A stretch of DNA of 52,124 nt from the NCBI GenBank assembly GCA_046704385.1, contig JBJKSB010000081.1, positions 1-52,124 of the forward strand. Reading direction: 5' to 3'. Source of the stretch: GH45 sp046704385. GTDB lineage: Bacteria; Bacteroidota; Bacteroidia; Bacteroidales; SZUA-534. The notes beneath the pieces were generated by a model. It had not been told where the DNA came from, did no database searches, and was given only the letters and a program-made list of their open reading frames with translations. Shown here in pieces: positions 43,093 through 52,122 of this stretch (its first letter is position 1; each line of letters begins with the position of its first letter). A program made the position numbers and the translations under genes.

Positions 43093-44385
43093 ATGACATT
43101 CAAAGAATTAGGGATTATTGACCCTATATTAAAAGCCCTCGATGCCGAAGGCTATAAACAACCAACCCCTATACAAATTAAAGCCATACCTATTCTGCTT
43201 AATAGAAAAGATCTTTTAGGATGTGCTCAAACCGGCACAGGAAAAACAGCTGCCTTTGCTATTCCCATCATTCAACAATTATATCTGAACCGCCAGCCTG
43301 AAATTGGCAAACGTAGAATAAAAGCCCTGGTAGTAACTCCAACCCGTGAATTGGCCTTACAGATTGGTGAAAGCATAACGGTGTACAGTAAATTTACAGG
43401 TATTAAAAATGCTGTTATTTTTGGAGGAGTAAAACAATATGCTCAAACACAGTCTTTAAGAAGAGGTGTCGATATTTTGGTGGCTACACCTGGCCGATTA
43501 CTCGATTTAATGAATCAAGGCTTTATATCCTTAAAAGACATAAAATTTTCGGTGCTTGATGAGGCTGATCAGATGTTAGACATGGGATTTATTCACGACA
43601 TAAAAAAAATAATTGCCCAATTACCTTCAAAACGCCAATCGTTATTTTTCTCAGCTACCATGCCTAAAGCCATTGTAGAATTATCACAAAAAATTTTGGG
43701 AAACCCTGAGAAAATTACCATCAAACCGGAACAAACTACCGCTGAAAAAGTAGAGCAATCCGTTTATTTTGTCAGCAAAAAAAGTAAACCTAAGCTGTTA
43801 TTGCATCTGTTAAATACGAATGGATTTGATTCAGTATTGGTTTTTTCACGAACCAAACATGGTGCCGACAAAATATCCAGGATACTCGATAAATCAAGCA
43901 TAAAATCAGGAGCCATACACGGTAATAAATCACAAAATGCCAGGCAAAGAACTTTAAATGATTTTAAAGCTGGTAAATTAAAAGTACTTGTGGCTACTGA
44001 TATTGCAGCGAGGGGTATTGACATTGATGAGTTATCGCTGGTTATTAATTACGATTTACCTAATGTTCCTGAAACCTATGTTCACCGAATTGGGCGAACC
44101 GGCAGGGCCAGTGCCAGCGGTATTGCGGTATCCTTTTGTAATGGCGAAGAACGACCTTACCTGAAAGATATTCAAAGACTTATAAAGCAAGATATTACAG
44201 TAATTGAAGATAATCCGTTTCCTGATGACGGAACTGAGGATATTCAAATTGAAAACCCAAAATCTCAAAGGCCACGTCAAAAGCCAAAACCGGGTTTCTC
44301 TAAAAATTCAAATAGAAAACCCTACAGGTCAAAACAAAAACAAACGTCTTTTTCTGATAAGAGAGAAAACAGACACCGGGCTTAA
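43093..44385 (+). CDS. DEAD-box RNA helicase (RhlE-like)
   Basis: 430 residues. Q motif YKQPTPIQIKAIP, motif I AQTGTGKTAAFAIP, Ia PTRELALQI, motif II DEADQMLDMGF, motif III SATMP, motif IV region VLVFSRTKHGA, V ATDIAARGIDIDELSLVINYDLP, VI HRIGRTGRA. The C-terminal tail from about residue 380 is low-complexity and basic (RQKPKPGFSKNSNRKPYRSK), as in RhlE-type helicases acting in ribosome assembly or RNA decay at low temperature. Cytosolic. Confidence 0.93.
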   Translation: MTFKELGIIDPILKALDAEGYKQPTPIQIKAIPILLNRKDLLGCAQTGTGKTAAFAIPIIQQLYLNRQPEIGKRRIKALVVTPTRELALQIGESITVYSKFTGIKNAVIFGGVKQYAQTQSLRRGVDILVATPGRLLDLMNQGFISLKDIKFSVLDEADQMLDMGFIHDIKKIIAQLPSKRQSLFFSATMPKAIVELSQKILGNPEKITIKPEQTTAEKVEQSVYFVSKKSKPKLLLHLLNTNGFDSVLVFSRTKHGADKISRILDKSSIKSGAIHGNKSQNARQRTLNDFKAGKLKVLVATDIAARGIDIDELSLVINYDLPNVPETYVHRIGRTGRASASGIAVSFCNGEERPYLKDIQRLIKQDITVIEDNPFPDDGTEDIQIENPKSQRPRQKPKPGFSKNSNRKPYRSKQKQTSFSDKRENRHRA

Positions 44386-44465
44386 CCCGGAAAATTCCTT
44401 GAATTCTTCCTGTCTCTCTAACCTCAGGCTAGACGATTAAGTTCAGATAATCCAATAACATTCCG

Positions 44466-44494
44466 CCCGATTTTGACAGTTATAAAAAATCGGG
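44466..44494. other. 9-bp perfect hairpin before the EamA gene
   Basis: cccgatttt (44466-44474) and aaaatcggg (44486-44494), loop of 11 bases, in the 137-bp gap between the helicase and EamA genes. It may end helicase transcription or be an operator for the EamA-yigZ pair; there is no T run on the plus strand. Confidence 0.4.
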
Positions 44495-44522
44495 TACATT
44501 CGGCATTTCAATAAAACAATTT

Positions 44523-45404
44523 ATGATAAGCCTTTTACTCAGTATTTTATCATCGACAGTAATTCTGATTATTTTCAAAGTAATTGAAAAACAAAAGATT
44601 GATATTTTACCGCCAATTGTAATAAATTATATTACAGCTTCGGTATTAGGCTTCTACATTTCAGGGCTACATACTTCTTCCATCATATCAGCCGTTTCAC
44701 CTTGGTTTACTTTTTCTATAATTATAGGTATTTTACTGATAGTTAATTTCTTTTTGCTGGGAAATTCCGTACAAAAAGCCGGTATAGCAATAACCACCGT
44801 TTCGGCTAAAATGTCGTTCGTATTGCCGGTATTGTTCAGTCTTTTGTATGATGTGAATGATAAATTTTCTGCTTCTAAAGGCATTTTGCTCCTGTTTGCC
44901 ATGGTAAGCGTAATTATGGCCATTTACCAGGATAATAAGGAAAACAGAAAAACAGGAAGCGTCCTTTTTCCGATTCTGATTTTTAGTGGCCTGGGGTCAG
45001 TCGATTCGCTTGTAAAATATTGTCAATACCATTTTATAAGCAATAGTGAAAGTTCATCGCTGTTTAGTGCTTTTAATTTCTCAATTGCCGGAATTGTAGG
45101 ACTGTTTCTCTTGTTTTTAAACCGACTACTTCAAAAAAGTTTGCTAAAATCAAAGGTTTGGCTCATTGGAATTATTTTGGGAGCTGCCAACTTTGGATCA
45201 ATGTATTTTTTAATTAATGCCCTGAACGAATTAAAATTTAACAACTCCCTGGTTTTTGGAATCAATAATATTGGGATTGTACTGACATCAGTGATTGTGG
45301 CTTATATAATTTATAAGGAGCGGTTCTCAAGAATAAACTGGACCGGTTTGGTGTTGTCTGTACTGGTTCTATTAGGGATGATTAAAGTTTTTATGGAATT
45401 ATGA
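44523..45404 (+). CDS. EamA/DMT-type membrane transporter
   Basis: 293 residues with about ten hydrophobic helices (LLLSILSSTVILIIFKVI, FTFSIIIGILLIVNFFLLG, MSFVLPVLFSLLYDV, GILLLFAMVSVIMAIY and others), paired in two halves as in the drug/metabolite transporter family. The C-terminal half ends VIVAYIIYKERFSRINWTGLVLSVLVLLGM, the classic EamA end (E-R-x-x-x-x-x-x-G). Substrate unknown. Its stop overlaps the yigZ start by 4 bp (ATGA), so the two are coupled. Confidence 0.85.
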   Translation: MISLLLSILSSTVILIIFKVIEKQKIDILPPIVINYITASVLGFYISGLHTSSIISAVSPWFTFSIIIGILLIVNFFLLGNSVQKAGIAITTVSAKMSFVLPVLFSLLYDVNDKFSASKGILLLFAMVSVIMAIYQDNKENRKTGSVLFPILIFSGLGSVDSLVKYCQYHFISNSESSSLFSAFNFSIAGIVGLFLLFLNRLLQKSLLKSKVWLIGIILGAANFGSMYFLINALNELKFNNSLVFGINNIGIVLTSVIVAYIIYKERFSRINWTGLVLSVLVLLGMIKVFMEL

Positions 45405-46003
45405 GTGATGAGAATGATAAATATTTAACCATTGAAAGCTCATCGCAAGGAGTGTACAAGGAAAAAGGCAGCAAGTTTTTTGCCTTTGCCTATCCTGTTT
45501 CTTCCGAAGATGAGGTAAAAGAACACTTAAAAGAACTTCGTAAAAAATATTATGATGCCCGTCATCACGTATATGCATTCAGGCTGGGTGCCGATTTACA
45601 AACCTACCGTTGCAGCGACGATGGTGAACCCTCAAACTCATCAGGGCCACCGGTTCTGGGACAAATTCAATCAAACGGACTGACTAATATTTTAATTGTG
45701 GTGGTCCGTTATTTTGGCGGAACAAAACTGGGAGTATCGGGCTTGATAAACGCCTACCGCACAGCTGCAGCCGATTCCATTGAAAATAATACGATAGTTG
45801 AAAAATACGAGCAAGACCGTTTTACCATTGAATTTGGCTACACCGTAATGAATGAGGTGATGAAAATTTTAAAGGATGAAAATCCTGAACAAAATAACCA
45901 ACAATTCGATAACACCTGCCGGATTGATATTTCAGTAAGGAAACAACATGGCGAAAATCTAAGAAATAAATTATTGGAGGTTAGCGGGTTGAAGATTCAT
46001 TAA
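45401..46003 (+). CDS. YigZ/IMPACT family protein
   Basis: 200 residues, full length. SSQGVYKEKGSKFFAFAYPV and KKYYDARHHVYAFRLG, then CSDDGEPSNSSGPPVLGQI and NILIVVVRYFGGTKLGVSGLINAYRTAA are the IMPACT-domain signature. The C-terminal domain is of the DUF1949 type. Function is not settled (stress or translation links via GCN2 in eukaryotes). Translationally coupled to the EamA gene; its last 23 bp overlap the convergent nucleotidyltransferase remnant. Confidence 0.92.
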   Translation: MSDENDKYLTIESSSQGVYKEKGSKFFAFAYPVSSEDEVKEHLKELRKKYYDARHHVYAFRLGADLQTYRCSDDGEPSNSSGPPVLGQIQSNGLTNILIVVVRYFGGTKLGVSGLINAYRTAAADSIENNTIVEKYEQDRFTIEFGYTVMNEVMKILKDENPEQNNQQFDNTCRIDISVRKQHGENLRNKLLEVSGLKIH

Positions 46004-46302
46004 TACCTTTTTCAATCACTTCATTTAAAATATTTGGACCAATGTAGGGACTTAATCCATTATTTGTAACTAGTTCAACCTTTTCGTTTTTAAAAAGATT
46101 TTCGAAATAATCATACGCAGCCATATAGTTATCAAAGTTTTCTTTATCCGGATCGAAATCTATAAGTAAATCTATATCACTTTTTAAAGATTGTTCATTT
46201 CGAACAAATGAACCAAATAATCCAACATTTCTGATCCCAAATTCAGAAAATTTCGCCCTATGTGTTTTAAGTGTGCTTAATATAATATTCCCTTGTAATC
46301 AT
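45981..46302 (-). pseudogene. MNT-type nucleotidyltransferase (antitoxin-like), frameshifted near the start
   Basis: From the stop at 45981-45983 upstream the frame encodes RAKFSEFGIRNVGLFGSFV, RNEQSLKSDIDLLIDFDPD, then AAYDYFENLFKNEKVELV, the minimal nucleotidyltransferase motif GSF(V)R-x-SDIDLLI with the two catalytic aspartates. This is the MntA type that AMPylates HEPN toxins. The only good ATG (46302: ATG ATT ACA AGG) is out of frame with the rest by one base (total length 322 is not a multiple of three), and an in-frame stop blocks the other frame upstream. No HEPN partner is adjacent. It may be inactive, or have a non-ATG start. Confidence 0.7.
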
Positions 46303-46607
46303 ATAAATTTTTAAAATTCAAATATATGAATGTTTTTTGAGAGAATTTGAGATGCATTAACTAACAGAATACACTGTAAGGTAATTTCAGTAAGAATTTA
46401 GACAAATTAAGACAGCAAATTCTGAAGAGCCTGAAAATAATAACGCTTTAAAAAATACCGGACATTTAAGGAAAAAATTTTCGAAAAGTAAGCTACAAAG
46501 ATAATCAAAAGAAAGTTATATAACCATAGCTTTTAAAATTCAGTTTTTAAACTGACTTCCGTATATTTACCCGATTTTATTTATGCTCACCTATAAGTTA
46601 CAACTTA
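46303..46607. other. Spacer before pyrB
   Basis: 305 bp, AT-rich, no ORF. A TATATTTA box at 46562-46569 is a near match to the -7 element and lies 38 bp before pyrB. No pyrimidine attenuator hairpin is visible. Confidence 0.4.
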
Positions 46608-47516
46608 ATGAAAAACAAAAGTTTAATATCAATCGACGACTACACCAGGGATGAATATCTGGAAATTCTTCGCGTAGCTGCCGAATTTGAAAAAGAACCG
46701 GTACAAAAAATATTTGAAGGAAGAGTGGTTGCCACTCTTTTTTTTGAGCCGTCAACACGTACCCGGTTAAGTTTCGAAAGTGCAGTAAATCGTCTTGGAG
46801 GCCGTATAATCGGCTTTACCGATGCCTCATCTTCGAGTGTTAAAAAGGGAGAATCTTTAAAAGATACCATTTTAACCGTTAGTAATTATTCCGACCTTAT
46901 TGTAATGCGTCACCCGCTTGAAGGTAGCGCACGTTATGCCAGCGAGGTGGCTACAGTTCCCATAATAAATGCCGGCGACGGAGCTAACCAGCATCCCACC
47001 CAGTGCCTTCTCGATTTATTTTCAATTCAAAAAACACAGGGTACTCTGGAGAATCTGAAAATTACTTTGGTAGGCGACCTGAAATATGGACGAACAGTGC
47101 ACTCATTACTGATTGCCATGTCGCATTTTAATCCAACATTCAGTTTTATTGCTCCCGAAGAATTAAAAATGCCAAATGAATACAAGATATTCCTCGAAAA
47201 GAAAGGCATAGCTTACGAAGAGCACACTGAGCTGGGTAAAAACATTAAAGATTCTGACATTGTTTACATGACCCGGGTACAACGCGAACGTTTTGCCGAT
47301 CCACTTGAATATGAAAAAGTTAAGAATGTATACATCCTGAAAAATAAAATGCTTGAGGGAACAAAAGACAATCTTAAAATTCTGCATCCGCTGCCACGTG
47401 TAAACGAAATCAGTACTGATGTGGACTCAAACCATAAAGCCTATTATTTTCCACAGGCTTTAAACGGGGTTTATACCCGTCAGGCTATTATGGCGAAAAT
47501 TTTTGGATTAAAATAA
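46608..47516 (+). CDS. pyrB: Aspartate carbamoyltransferase, catalytic chain
   Basis: 302 residues. FEPSTRTRLSFESA (about 44-57) is the carbamoyl-phosphate loop, MRHPLEGSARYASEVATVPIINAGDGANQHPTQCLLDLFS carries the active-site His and the HPTQ-x-LLDL motif, LVGDLKYGRTVHSL and MTRVQRERF bind aspartate, and ILHPLPRVNEI closes the site. It condenses carbamoyl phosphate and aspartate in pyrimidine synthesis. The regulatory chain follows after 32 bp, as in the E. coli operon, so a dodecameric, nucleotide-controlled enzyme is expected. Confidence 0.96.
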   Translation: MKNKSLISIDDYTRDEYLEILRVAAEFEKEPVQKIFEGRVVATLFFEPSTRTRLSFESAVNRLGGRIIGFTDASSSSVKKGESLKDTILTVSNYSDLIVMRHPLEGSARYASEVATVPIINAGDGANQHPTQCLLDLFSIQKTQGTLENLKITLVGDLKYGRTVHSLLIAMSHFNPTFSFIAPEELKMPNEYKIFLEKKGIAYEEHTELGKNIKDSDIVYMTRVQRERFADPLEYEKVKNVYILKNKMLEGTKDNLKILHPLPRVNEISTDVDSNHKAYYFPQALNGVYTRQAIMAKIFGLK

Positions 47517-47548
47517 AAACGGTTGTGTATAATTAAACTGACAAGAAA

Positions 47549-48016
47549 ATGAAAGAAGATAAAACATTAAGCGTAACGGCCATCGAGGATGGTACAGTGA
47601 TTGATCATATACCTGCCCACAACCTGTTTACTGTTATTTCCATATTGGGACTCAATAAACTGGATGACAACCGAATGACTTTTGGTACCAATTTCAAAAG
47701 TGATAAGTTGGGAAGAAAGGCCATTATCAAAGTTTCAGGCAAATATTTCCAGGATCTTGAAATCGATAAAATTGCACTGGTAGCTCCGACAGCCAAATTG
47801 AATATTATTAAGAATTATACGGTTGTTGAAAAACGTGAGGTTAAAGTACCCGAGGAAATTAAAGCCATTGCCAAATGTATGAATCCGAAATGCATCACCA
47901 ACCACGAAGACATTACCACCCGATTCAAGGTGATAGAAAAAAACGGCAGCATTTCATTACGTTGTAATTATTGCGAAAAAATAACCGACCAGGAACATAT
48001 GGAGATTATTAAGTAG
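47549..48016 (+). CDS. pyrI: Aspartate carbamoyltransferase, regulatory chain
   Basis: 155 residues. Nucleotide-binding domain with VTAIEDGTVIDHIPAHNLFTVISILGL and KDKLGRK-like SDKLGRKAIIKVSG, then IALVAPTAKLNIIKNYTVVEK, and a zinc domain CMNPKCITN ... CNYC with the four cysteines that contact PyrB. Binds CTP/ATP. Cotranscribed with pyrB. Confidence 0.95.
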   Translation: MKEDKTLSVTAIEDGTVIDHIPAHNLFTVISILGLNKLDDNRMTFGTNFKSDKLGRKAIIKVSGKYFQDLEIDKIALVAPTAKLNIIKNYTVVEKREVKVPEEIKAIAKCMNPKCITNHEDITTRFKVIEKNGSISLRCNYCEKITDQEHMEIIK

Positions 48017-48020
48017 GTTG

Positions 48021-48130
48021 CTTACAGTCTTACAGTCTACAGTCCATAGTCTTTAATTACAGCGGTCCGTAATCGTTGTTCGACAATCGTTATGTTTTGC
48101 ATTAGTAATTAGTAATCAGTAATTAGTAAA
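48021..48130 (+). repeat. Low-complexity repeats after pyrI
   Basis: 48021-48053 repeats cttacagt/ctacagt/ccatagt; 48101-48130 repeats attagtaattagtaatcagt and attagtaa. It is the short-spacer slippage type of repeat seen elsewhere in the window and no gene is present between pyrI and the convergent receptor gene. Confidence 0.5.
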
Positions 48131-48172
48131 CCGTAAACAGGTCTTGATTCTTGTATCTTTAGTCTAAAACTA

Positions 48173-50677
48173 TTATTGCGGCACAGGCAGGTCTATTACA
48201 CCTTGTTTTGGTTCTTCCTTTGGTTGCAGATCGCCAAACTTCCACGAAAAATTGATCCCAACTGAACGGAAAGGGATACTTCGAAGTTCGTTGCTTTCAA
48301 ACCCCGGACCATATAGGTCGGTTTTTTGATCCAAATAGTTCTTGAAAATATTATTCGCTGAAACTGAAAGGCTTCCCTTTTTATTCCAAAACTGTTTTCG
48401 TAGTGCAATACTATAAACCGTAAATGCCGGGTAATATCCCTGGGCTTCGTGATGCCGTGAACGGTGAGTTACAAAAAATTCGGCAGCAAAATTTTTAGAA
48501 AATTGATATTCAGCATTTACACTGTAACGATTTATTACTGTGCTGGAACTATAACCCTTATCAACCTGGTTAACAGTATGTCTGTAGAAAACAGTAGTAT
48601 TTGAGCGCAAACTGAATTTGTCATTCGCATGAAGTTCCAAATAAAGGTTGGAGCCTGCGTTTTCTTCAATCCCAATATTTTCACGAGTGGACAGCGAAAC
48701 ATCATAATAGGTAGTATCACCAATTTGAATTGAAGGATGATATACAACAAACCGCTGGATATCGCCATTACTCTGCCGGTAAAATAATGTGATGATAAAT
48801 GAGCCAAATTTGCCGATATCATTTTTATAGGATGCTTCATAACGATCCCACACTTCCGGCTTTAGATTCGGATTACCTGTTAAAATATTTTTGGGGTCGC
48901 TGGCATTGACATACGGGTTCAGGTCTCTGTAATCGGGGCGACCAATTCTCATCGTGTAACTGAACTTGAGGGTTTGACTTTCGCCAATATTTTTAAGCAG
49001 GAAAACCGAAGGAACAAATGTATTATAACCCTTTTGAACCTTTTGTAGCGCGTTGGCATAATAGGCATTAACCTGTGTTCGTTCGTAACGTCCGCCAATT
49101 TTTGCATCGAATGATTTCCCTACCGGAAAATCCAACTCACTATAAGCCGCATAAACTCTTTGATGATAATCCAGGTCATTCGACAGATTAGCATTATCCA
49201 AATAATTGCCTGAGTATGCATTCCAAAGCTTAGCATTGGCAGTACTGGCAATATCGTATCCACTGTATTTTCCGCCTAATCCGAGGTTTACATTTTTAAC
49301 CAAAGGCTGGGTATAATCCGCCTTAATTTCATACTCATTTTCCTTAGCCGGGTCACTGGTCTTTGTCCCGTAGGTTAAAGAATCATTGGGCTGCAAATAC
49401 AGGTCGTTCCCCGAAATAATAAGATTAGTGGCAAAACTCCCCGAAGCTTCAATTTCAAGTTGCTGATCTTTTTTTGCAAAGTTGTGCGTATAATCCAGGC
49501 TGGGGTCCAGGCTGTTTTGTTTGAACGATCTGTTTACATTATTAATATAATTTGCGCCTGATAAAATTACACCTGCTGAATCCTGAGTTTGCTCTAACTG
49601 GTTTTGCTGGCCGCTTGACATCACCCCAAAATTATTATAACTCAAGGCAGCCGTAACACTATTCTTGTCATTTGCCGACCAGTCAAATCCTACTCCGGCC
49701 TGGCTACCGTGCCTGTTAAATTCATTGCTTCCATCCTGTTTTAAAATAGAGTTTGTATGGGTAGGCGAATCGGTTGTAGTACGATAAAAACTGTTAGGTG
49801 TCGTGGTTGTAAGCCTTGCATTCCCGTTTAAAAATGCATTCGCCCCAAACTTACCCTTTCTGGCATTGATATTAAAAGAACCGTTTTGATTAATAGTGCC
49901 TGTAGTTAAAGACACATTGCCATTCATTCCCTGAATCTCATTGTGCTTTAACACAATATTTATGATTCCGCCCGTTCCTTGTGCATCATATTTAGCACCA
50001 GGATTGGTAATCACTTCAACACTCTGTATCTGGCTGGCAGGTATTGATTGCAACACATCGGCAATGTTGCTCCCGAAAATAGTCGAAGGCTTTCCATTTA
50101 TCAGGAACATAATATTTGTGTTCCCCTGAAGCTCCACATTTCCATCAACATCAACAGAAACCTGCGGAACCTTTTTTAGGATATCGGTAGCTACTCCAAC
50201 CTGGGAGGAGATATCCTTATCTGCATTAAATACCATTTTATCGATTCTGTTTTCGACGGGATTAGCAGAAGCAGTTACTGTTACTGACTGCATATTGGTT
50301 GATTCGCTCTGTATAAAGACCTGTTTCAGATCAATTACATCATTTTTTTGCTTAATCTCAATATTTTTCAAGGTAATAGTCCTATAACCTATGAATCCTA
50401 TAGTAATCTTATAATTTCCCTGTGAGATATTATTAAGCGCAAATTTACCAACGGGATCAGTGGTTGTTCCTGTTACGGGTGTTTTATTGCCATCGCGATA
50501 CAAAGCTATGGTGGCATATTCAAGCGGTTGTCCGGAAATTGAGTCGCTCACTGTTCCCATGATTTCTGCTCCTTCTCCACCATGCAACTTTGTTTGTCCG
50601 AATACTGTAATTGTTGCCATTGTGAACAGAATGACCAGTATTACGCTTTTTAAATTATTCCCCATTTTCTTCATCAT
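48173..50677 (-). CDS. TonB-dependent-receptor-like outer-membrane protein
   Basis: 834 residues with a signal peptide (NLKSVILVILFTMATITVFGQ). A CarboxypepD_reg-like domain (about 35-115: IMGTVSDSISGQPLEYATIALYRDG, GKFALNNISQGNYKITIGFIGY) is followed by a plug domain (VATDILKKVPQVSVDVDGNVELQGNTNIMFLINGKPS, SIEVITNPGAKYDAQGTGGIINIVLK) and a large outer-membrane beta-barrel of the OMP_b-brl_3 type ending SVGINFSWKFGD plus a proline-rich tail. It probably imports or binds an unknown large ligand. No SusD-like partner lies beside it, so not a polysaccharide SusCD pair. Confidence 0.88.
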   Translation of the reverse strand: MMKKMGNNLKSVILVILFTMATITVFGQTKLHGGEGAEIMGTVSDSISGQPLEYATIALYRDGNKTPVTGTTTDPVGKFALNNISQGNYKITIGFIGYRTITLKNIEIKQKNDVIDLKQVFIQSESTNMQSVTVTASANPVENRIDKMVFNADKDISSQVGVATDILKKVPQVSVDVDGNVELQGNTNIMFLINGKPSTIFGSNIADVLQSIPASQIQSVEVITNPGAKYDAQGTGGIINIVLKHNEIQGMNGNVSLTTGTINQNGSFNINARKGKFGANAFLNGNARLTTTTPNSFYRTTTDSPTHTNSILKQDGSNEFNRHGSQAGVGFDWSANDKNSVTAALSYNNFGVMSSGQQNQLEQTQDSAGVILSGANYINNVNRSFKQNSLDPSLDYTHNFAKKDQQLEIEASGSFATNLIISGNDLYLQPNDSLTYGTKTSDPAKENEYEIKADYTQPLVKNVNLGLGGKYSGYDIASTANAKLWNAYSGNYLDNANLSNDLDYHQRVYAAYSELDFPVGKSFDAKIGGRYERTQVNAYYANALQKVQKGYNTFVPSVFLLKNIGESQTLKFSYTMRIGRPDYRDLNPYVNASDPKNILTGNPNLKPEVWDRYEASYKNDIGKFGSFIITLFYRQSNGDIQRFVVYHPSIQIGDTTYYDVSLSTRENIGIEENAGSNLYLELHANDKFSLRSNTTVFYRHTVNQVDKGYSSSTVINRYSVNAEYQFSKNFAAEFFVTHRSRHHEAQGYYPAFTVYSIALRKQFWNKKGSLSVSANNIFKNYLDQKTDLYGPGFESNELRSIPFRSVGINFSWKFGDLQPKEEPKQGVIDLPVPQ

Positions 50678-50984
50678 TATTTAAAATATTAACAGTCAAT
50701 TTCTGCCTGAATATCTAAAACCTTTATCTGTTATGATTATGAAGTCACTTCGAACAACGGGAAAGCAGGCCTCTAATTCGTTCGATTAAAAAAAAAGTTT
50801 TCAAAAAATCAAAATACAATATTGTAAAATAATTCTGTAGGAATTTTAAAGTTGGAAAAGGTTTTAAAGAAATTTTTCATTTACTGGAAAGTTTTTTGGT
50901 TTCAAGACTAAAAACCATAAACAAGATTCCGATTGCTGTCTGCTAACTGATACAACTGTTTATTTTTCACCGTTTTCTACGAAC
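50678..50984. other. Spacer upstream of the receptor gene
   Basis: 307 bp between two minus-strand genes, AT-rich, no ORF, hairpin or exact TAnnTTTG box that I can support. It should hold the receptor promoter. Confidence 0.4.
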
Positions 50985-51650
50985 TCACTCAACAATTCGC
51001 CGTACTATATTTCTGGCATCAACATATTTAGCGAGTAATTCACCGGCATAATCAAGGGCAGGAATTAAATCGGCGCTACCTGTGTATCCATTGATATTCA
51101 TAAAAAAATGACTGGTTTCACGACGGATAGCCGTACGGACTTCGTCGCTGGTAGGTGTTCCTATACCACCCTTTTCGTCGCGCAAAACAGGAAGACAATG
51201 AATATTTAGCGGACCTTTTCCAATACCTTCATAAGGTTCGTTTTCACGGCCAATTCCGGCTTCCACATTCCCCACCATATAATCTGTATCGAAACCGCCT
51301 ATAGAATAGCCGGTTTTTAGCGATAAAAGGTTGATTAAATCTACCAGTGTATTTATCTGGTAAAGGCTTTCGCCCTTAACTATCCGGCGCATCAAAGCTT
51401 CAGCCGAAGGACGGTAACGGCCTGGTTTTTTACCACATGCCAGGTACATTTCCCGGGTGGCTGTTATCTGTTTGTTGTTTTTTATTGTTTCAAGTATATA
51501 TTCCTGACACAGTTGTTCCGAAATACTTTCAATTTCTTCCCAAAGTTGTTGATTATAATGCGAATTTGTAACCTCACAGGTTATGGTTCCTAAAGCCATA
51601 TCCGGGTTTTTGCTTTTCAGCTCCTCACTGATTTTAATTTCAAAATCCAT
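50985..51650 (-). CDS. B3/B4 (tRNA-binding, PheT-like) domain protein
   Basis: 221 residues. TATREMYLACGKKPGRYRPSAEALMRRIVKGESLYQINTLVDLINLLSL is the hallmark of the stand-alone B3/B4 domain related to phenylalanyl-tRNA synthetase beta chain, and GGIGTPTSDEVRTAIRRETSHFFMNINGY follows. Thought to act in tRNA editing or quality control, but not proven. Cytosolic. Monocistronic. Confidence 0.85.
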   Translation of the reverse strand: MDFEIKISEELKSKNPDMALGTITCEVTNSHYNQQLWEEIESISEQLCQEYILETIKNNKQITATREMYLACGKKPGRYRPSAEALMRRIVKGESLYQINTLVDLINLLSLKTGYSIGGFDTDYMVGNVEAGIGRENEPYEGIGKGPLNIHCLPVLRDEKGGIGTPTSDEVRTAIRRETSHFFMNINGYTGSADLIPALDYAGELLAKYVDARNIVRRIVE

Positions 51651-51810
51651 AAAAAGAAAAATTTAAACCTGCAAAGTAATAAAAAATAAAGGGACAGGCT
51701 CTATAACCTTCTTTATCCTAATTAATCTGTTTTATCGGAGATTTCTCTCTTCGCCTGCCGGACTGCAGGCTGGTTTAAAATGACAATCAATCATATAGGT
51801 CTTGTGGGGA

Positions 51811-51847
51811 GAGGGTTATTTTCGGCTTTGCCAAAAATAACACCCTC
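51811..51847. other. Hairpin in the 51651-51932 spacer
   Basis: gagggttatttt (51811-51822) pairs with aaaataacaccctc (51834-51847) with a 2-base bulge. The spacer also holds tgtcattctgagcgaagcga (51870-51889), a common Bacteroidota intergenic motif. No ORF. Confidence 0.45.
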
Positions 51848-51932
51848 CCTCCTCCAATCCAATAATCATTGTCATTCTGAGCGAAGCGAAGCATCTTAAT
51901 ATTTTAGTCGATCAGTATCGATTATAAGTATT

Positions 51933-52006
51933 ACTATTAGTACGTTCATAAAGTTCCGTTTAAATACTCATCGGATGACCTATTTATAAACCAGCAACTT
52001 AGTCAT
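51933..52006 (+). repeat. 74-bp repeat beside a probable transposase end
   Basis: Same as 9561-9634 with three mismatches, same orientation. The 3' flank of the 9.56-kb copy keeps an 11-bp palindrome that is lost here. It lies 23 bp beyond the stop of the partial frame at 52030, so it is probably the terminal part of that element. Confidence 0.7.
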
Positions 52007-52029
52007 ATACTCTAATAAATTACAAGTTT

Positions 52030-52122
52030 TTAAGCCACTTTTTCAGTGGAGCTATTAAAATTTTCTAATTCTCTAGGGTCAAGATTTATATATTCCTGAC
52101 TGTATGGTATCCTATTTTTGAC
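52030..52122 (-). CDS. C-terminus of a probable transposase (cut by window edge)
   Basis: The minus-strand frame is open from the window edge and ends TAA 52032-52030; 30 residues are visible, including PYSQEYINLDPREL and NFNSSTEKVA. I infer a transposase only because the adjacent 74-bp repeat recurs alone elsewhere in the window; no catalytic residue can be seen in so short a tail. Confidence 0.35.
   Translation of the reverse strand, partial: VKNRIPYSQEYINLDPRELENFNSSTEKVA

Noticed and set aside
48173..50677. SusC-type polysaccharide receptor
   Set aside because: No SusD partner lies beside it and the barrel is the OMP_b-brl_3 type with only 834 residues.
9561..52006. The two 74-bp repeats as ends of a 42-kb composite transposon
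   Set aside because: The enclosed genes include ppc, pyrBI and other ordinary chromosomal genes with matching codon use, and no transposase is seen at the left copy.
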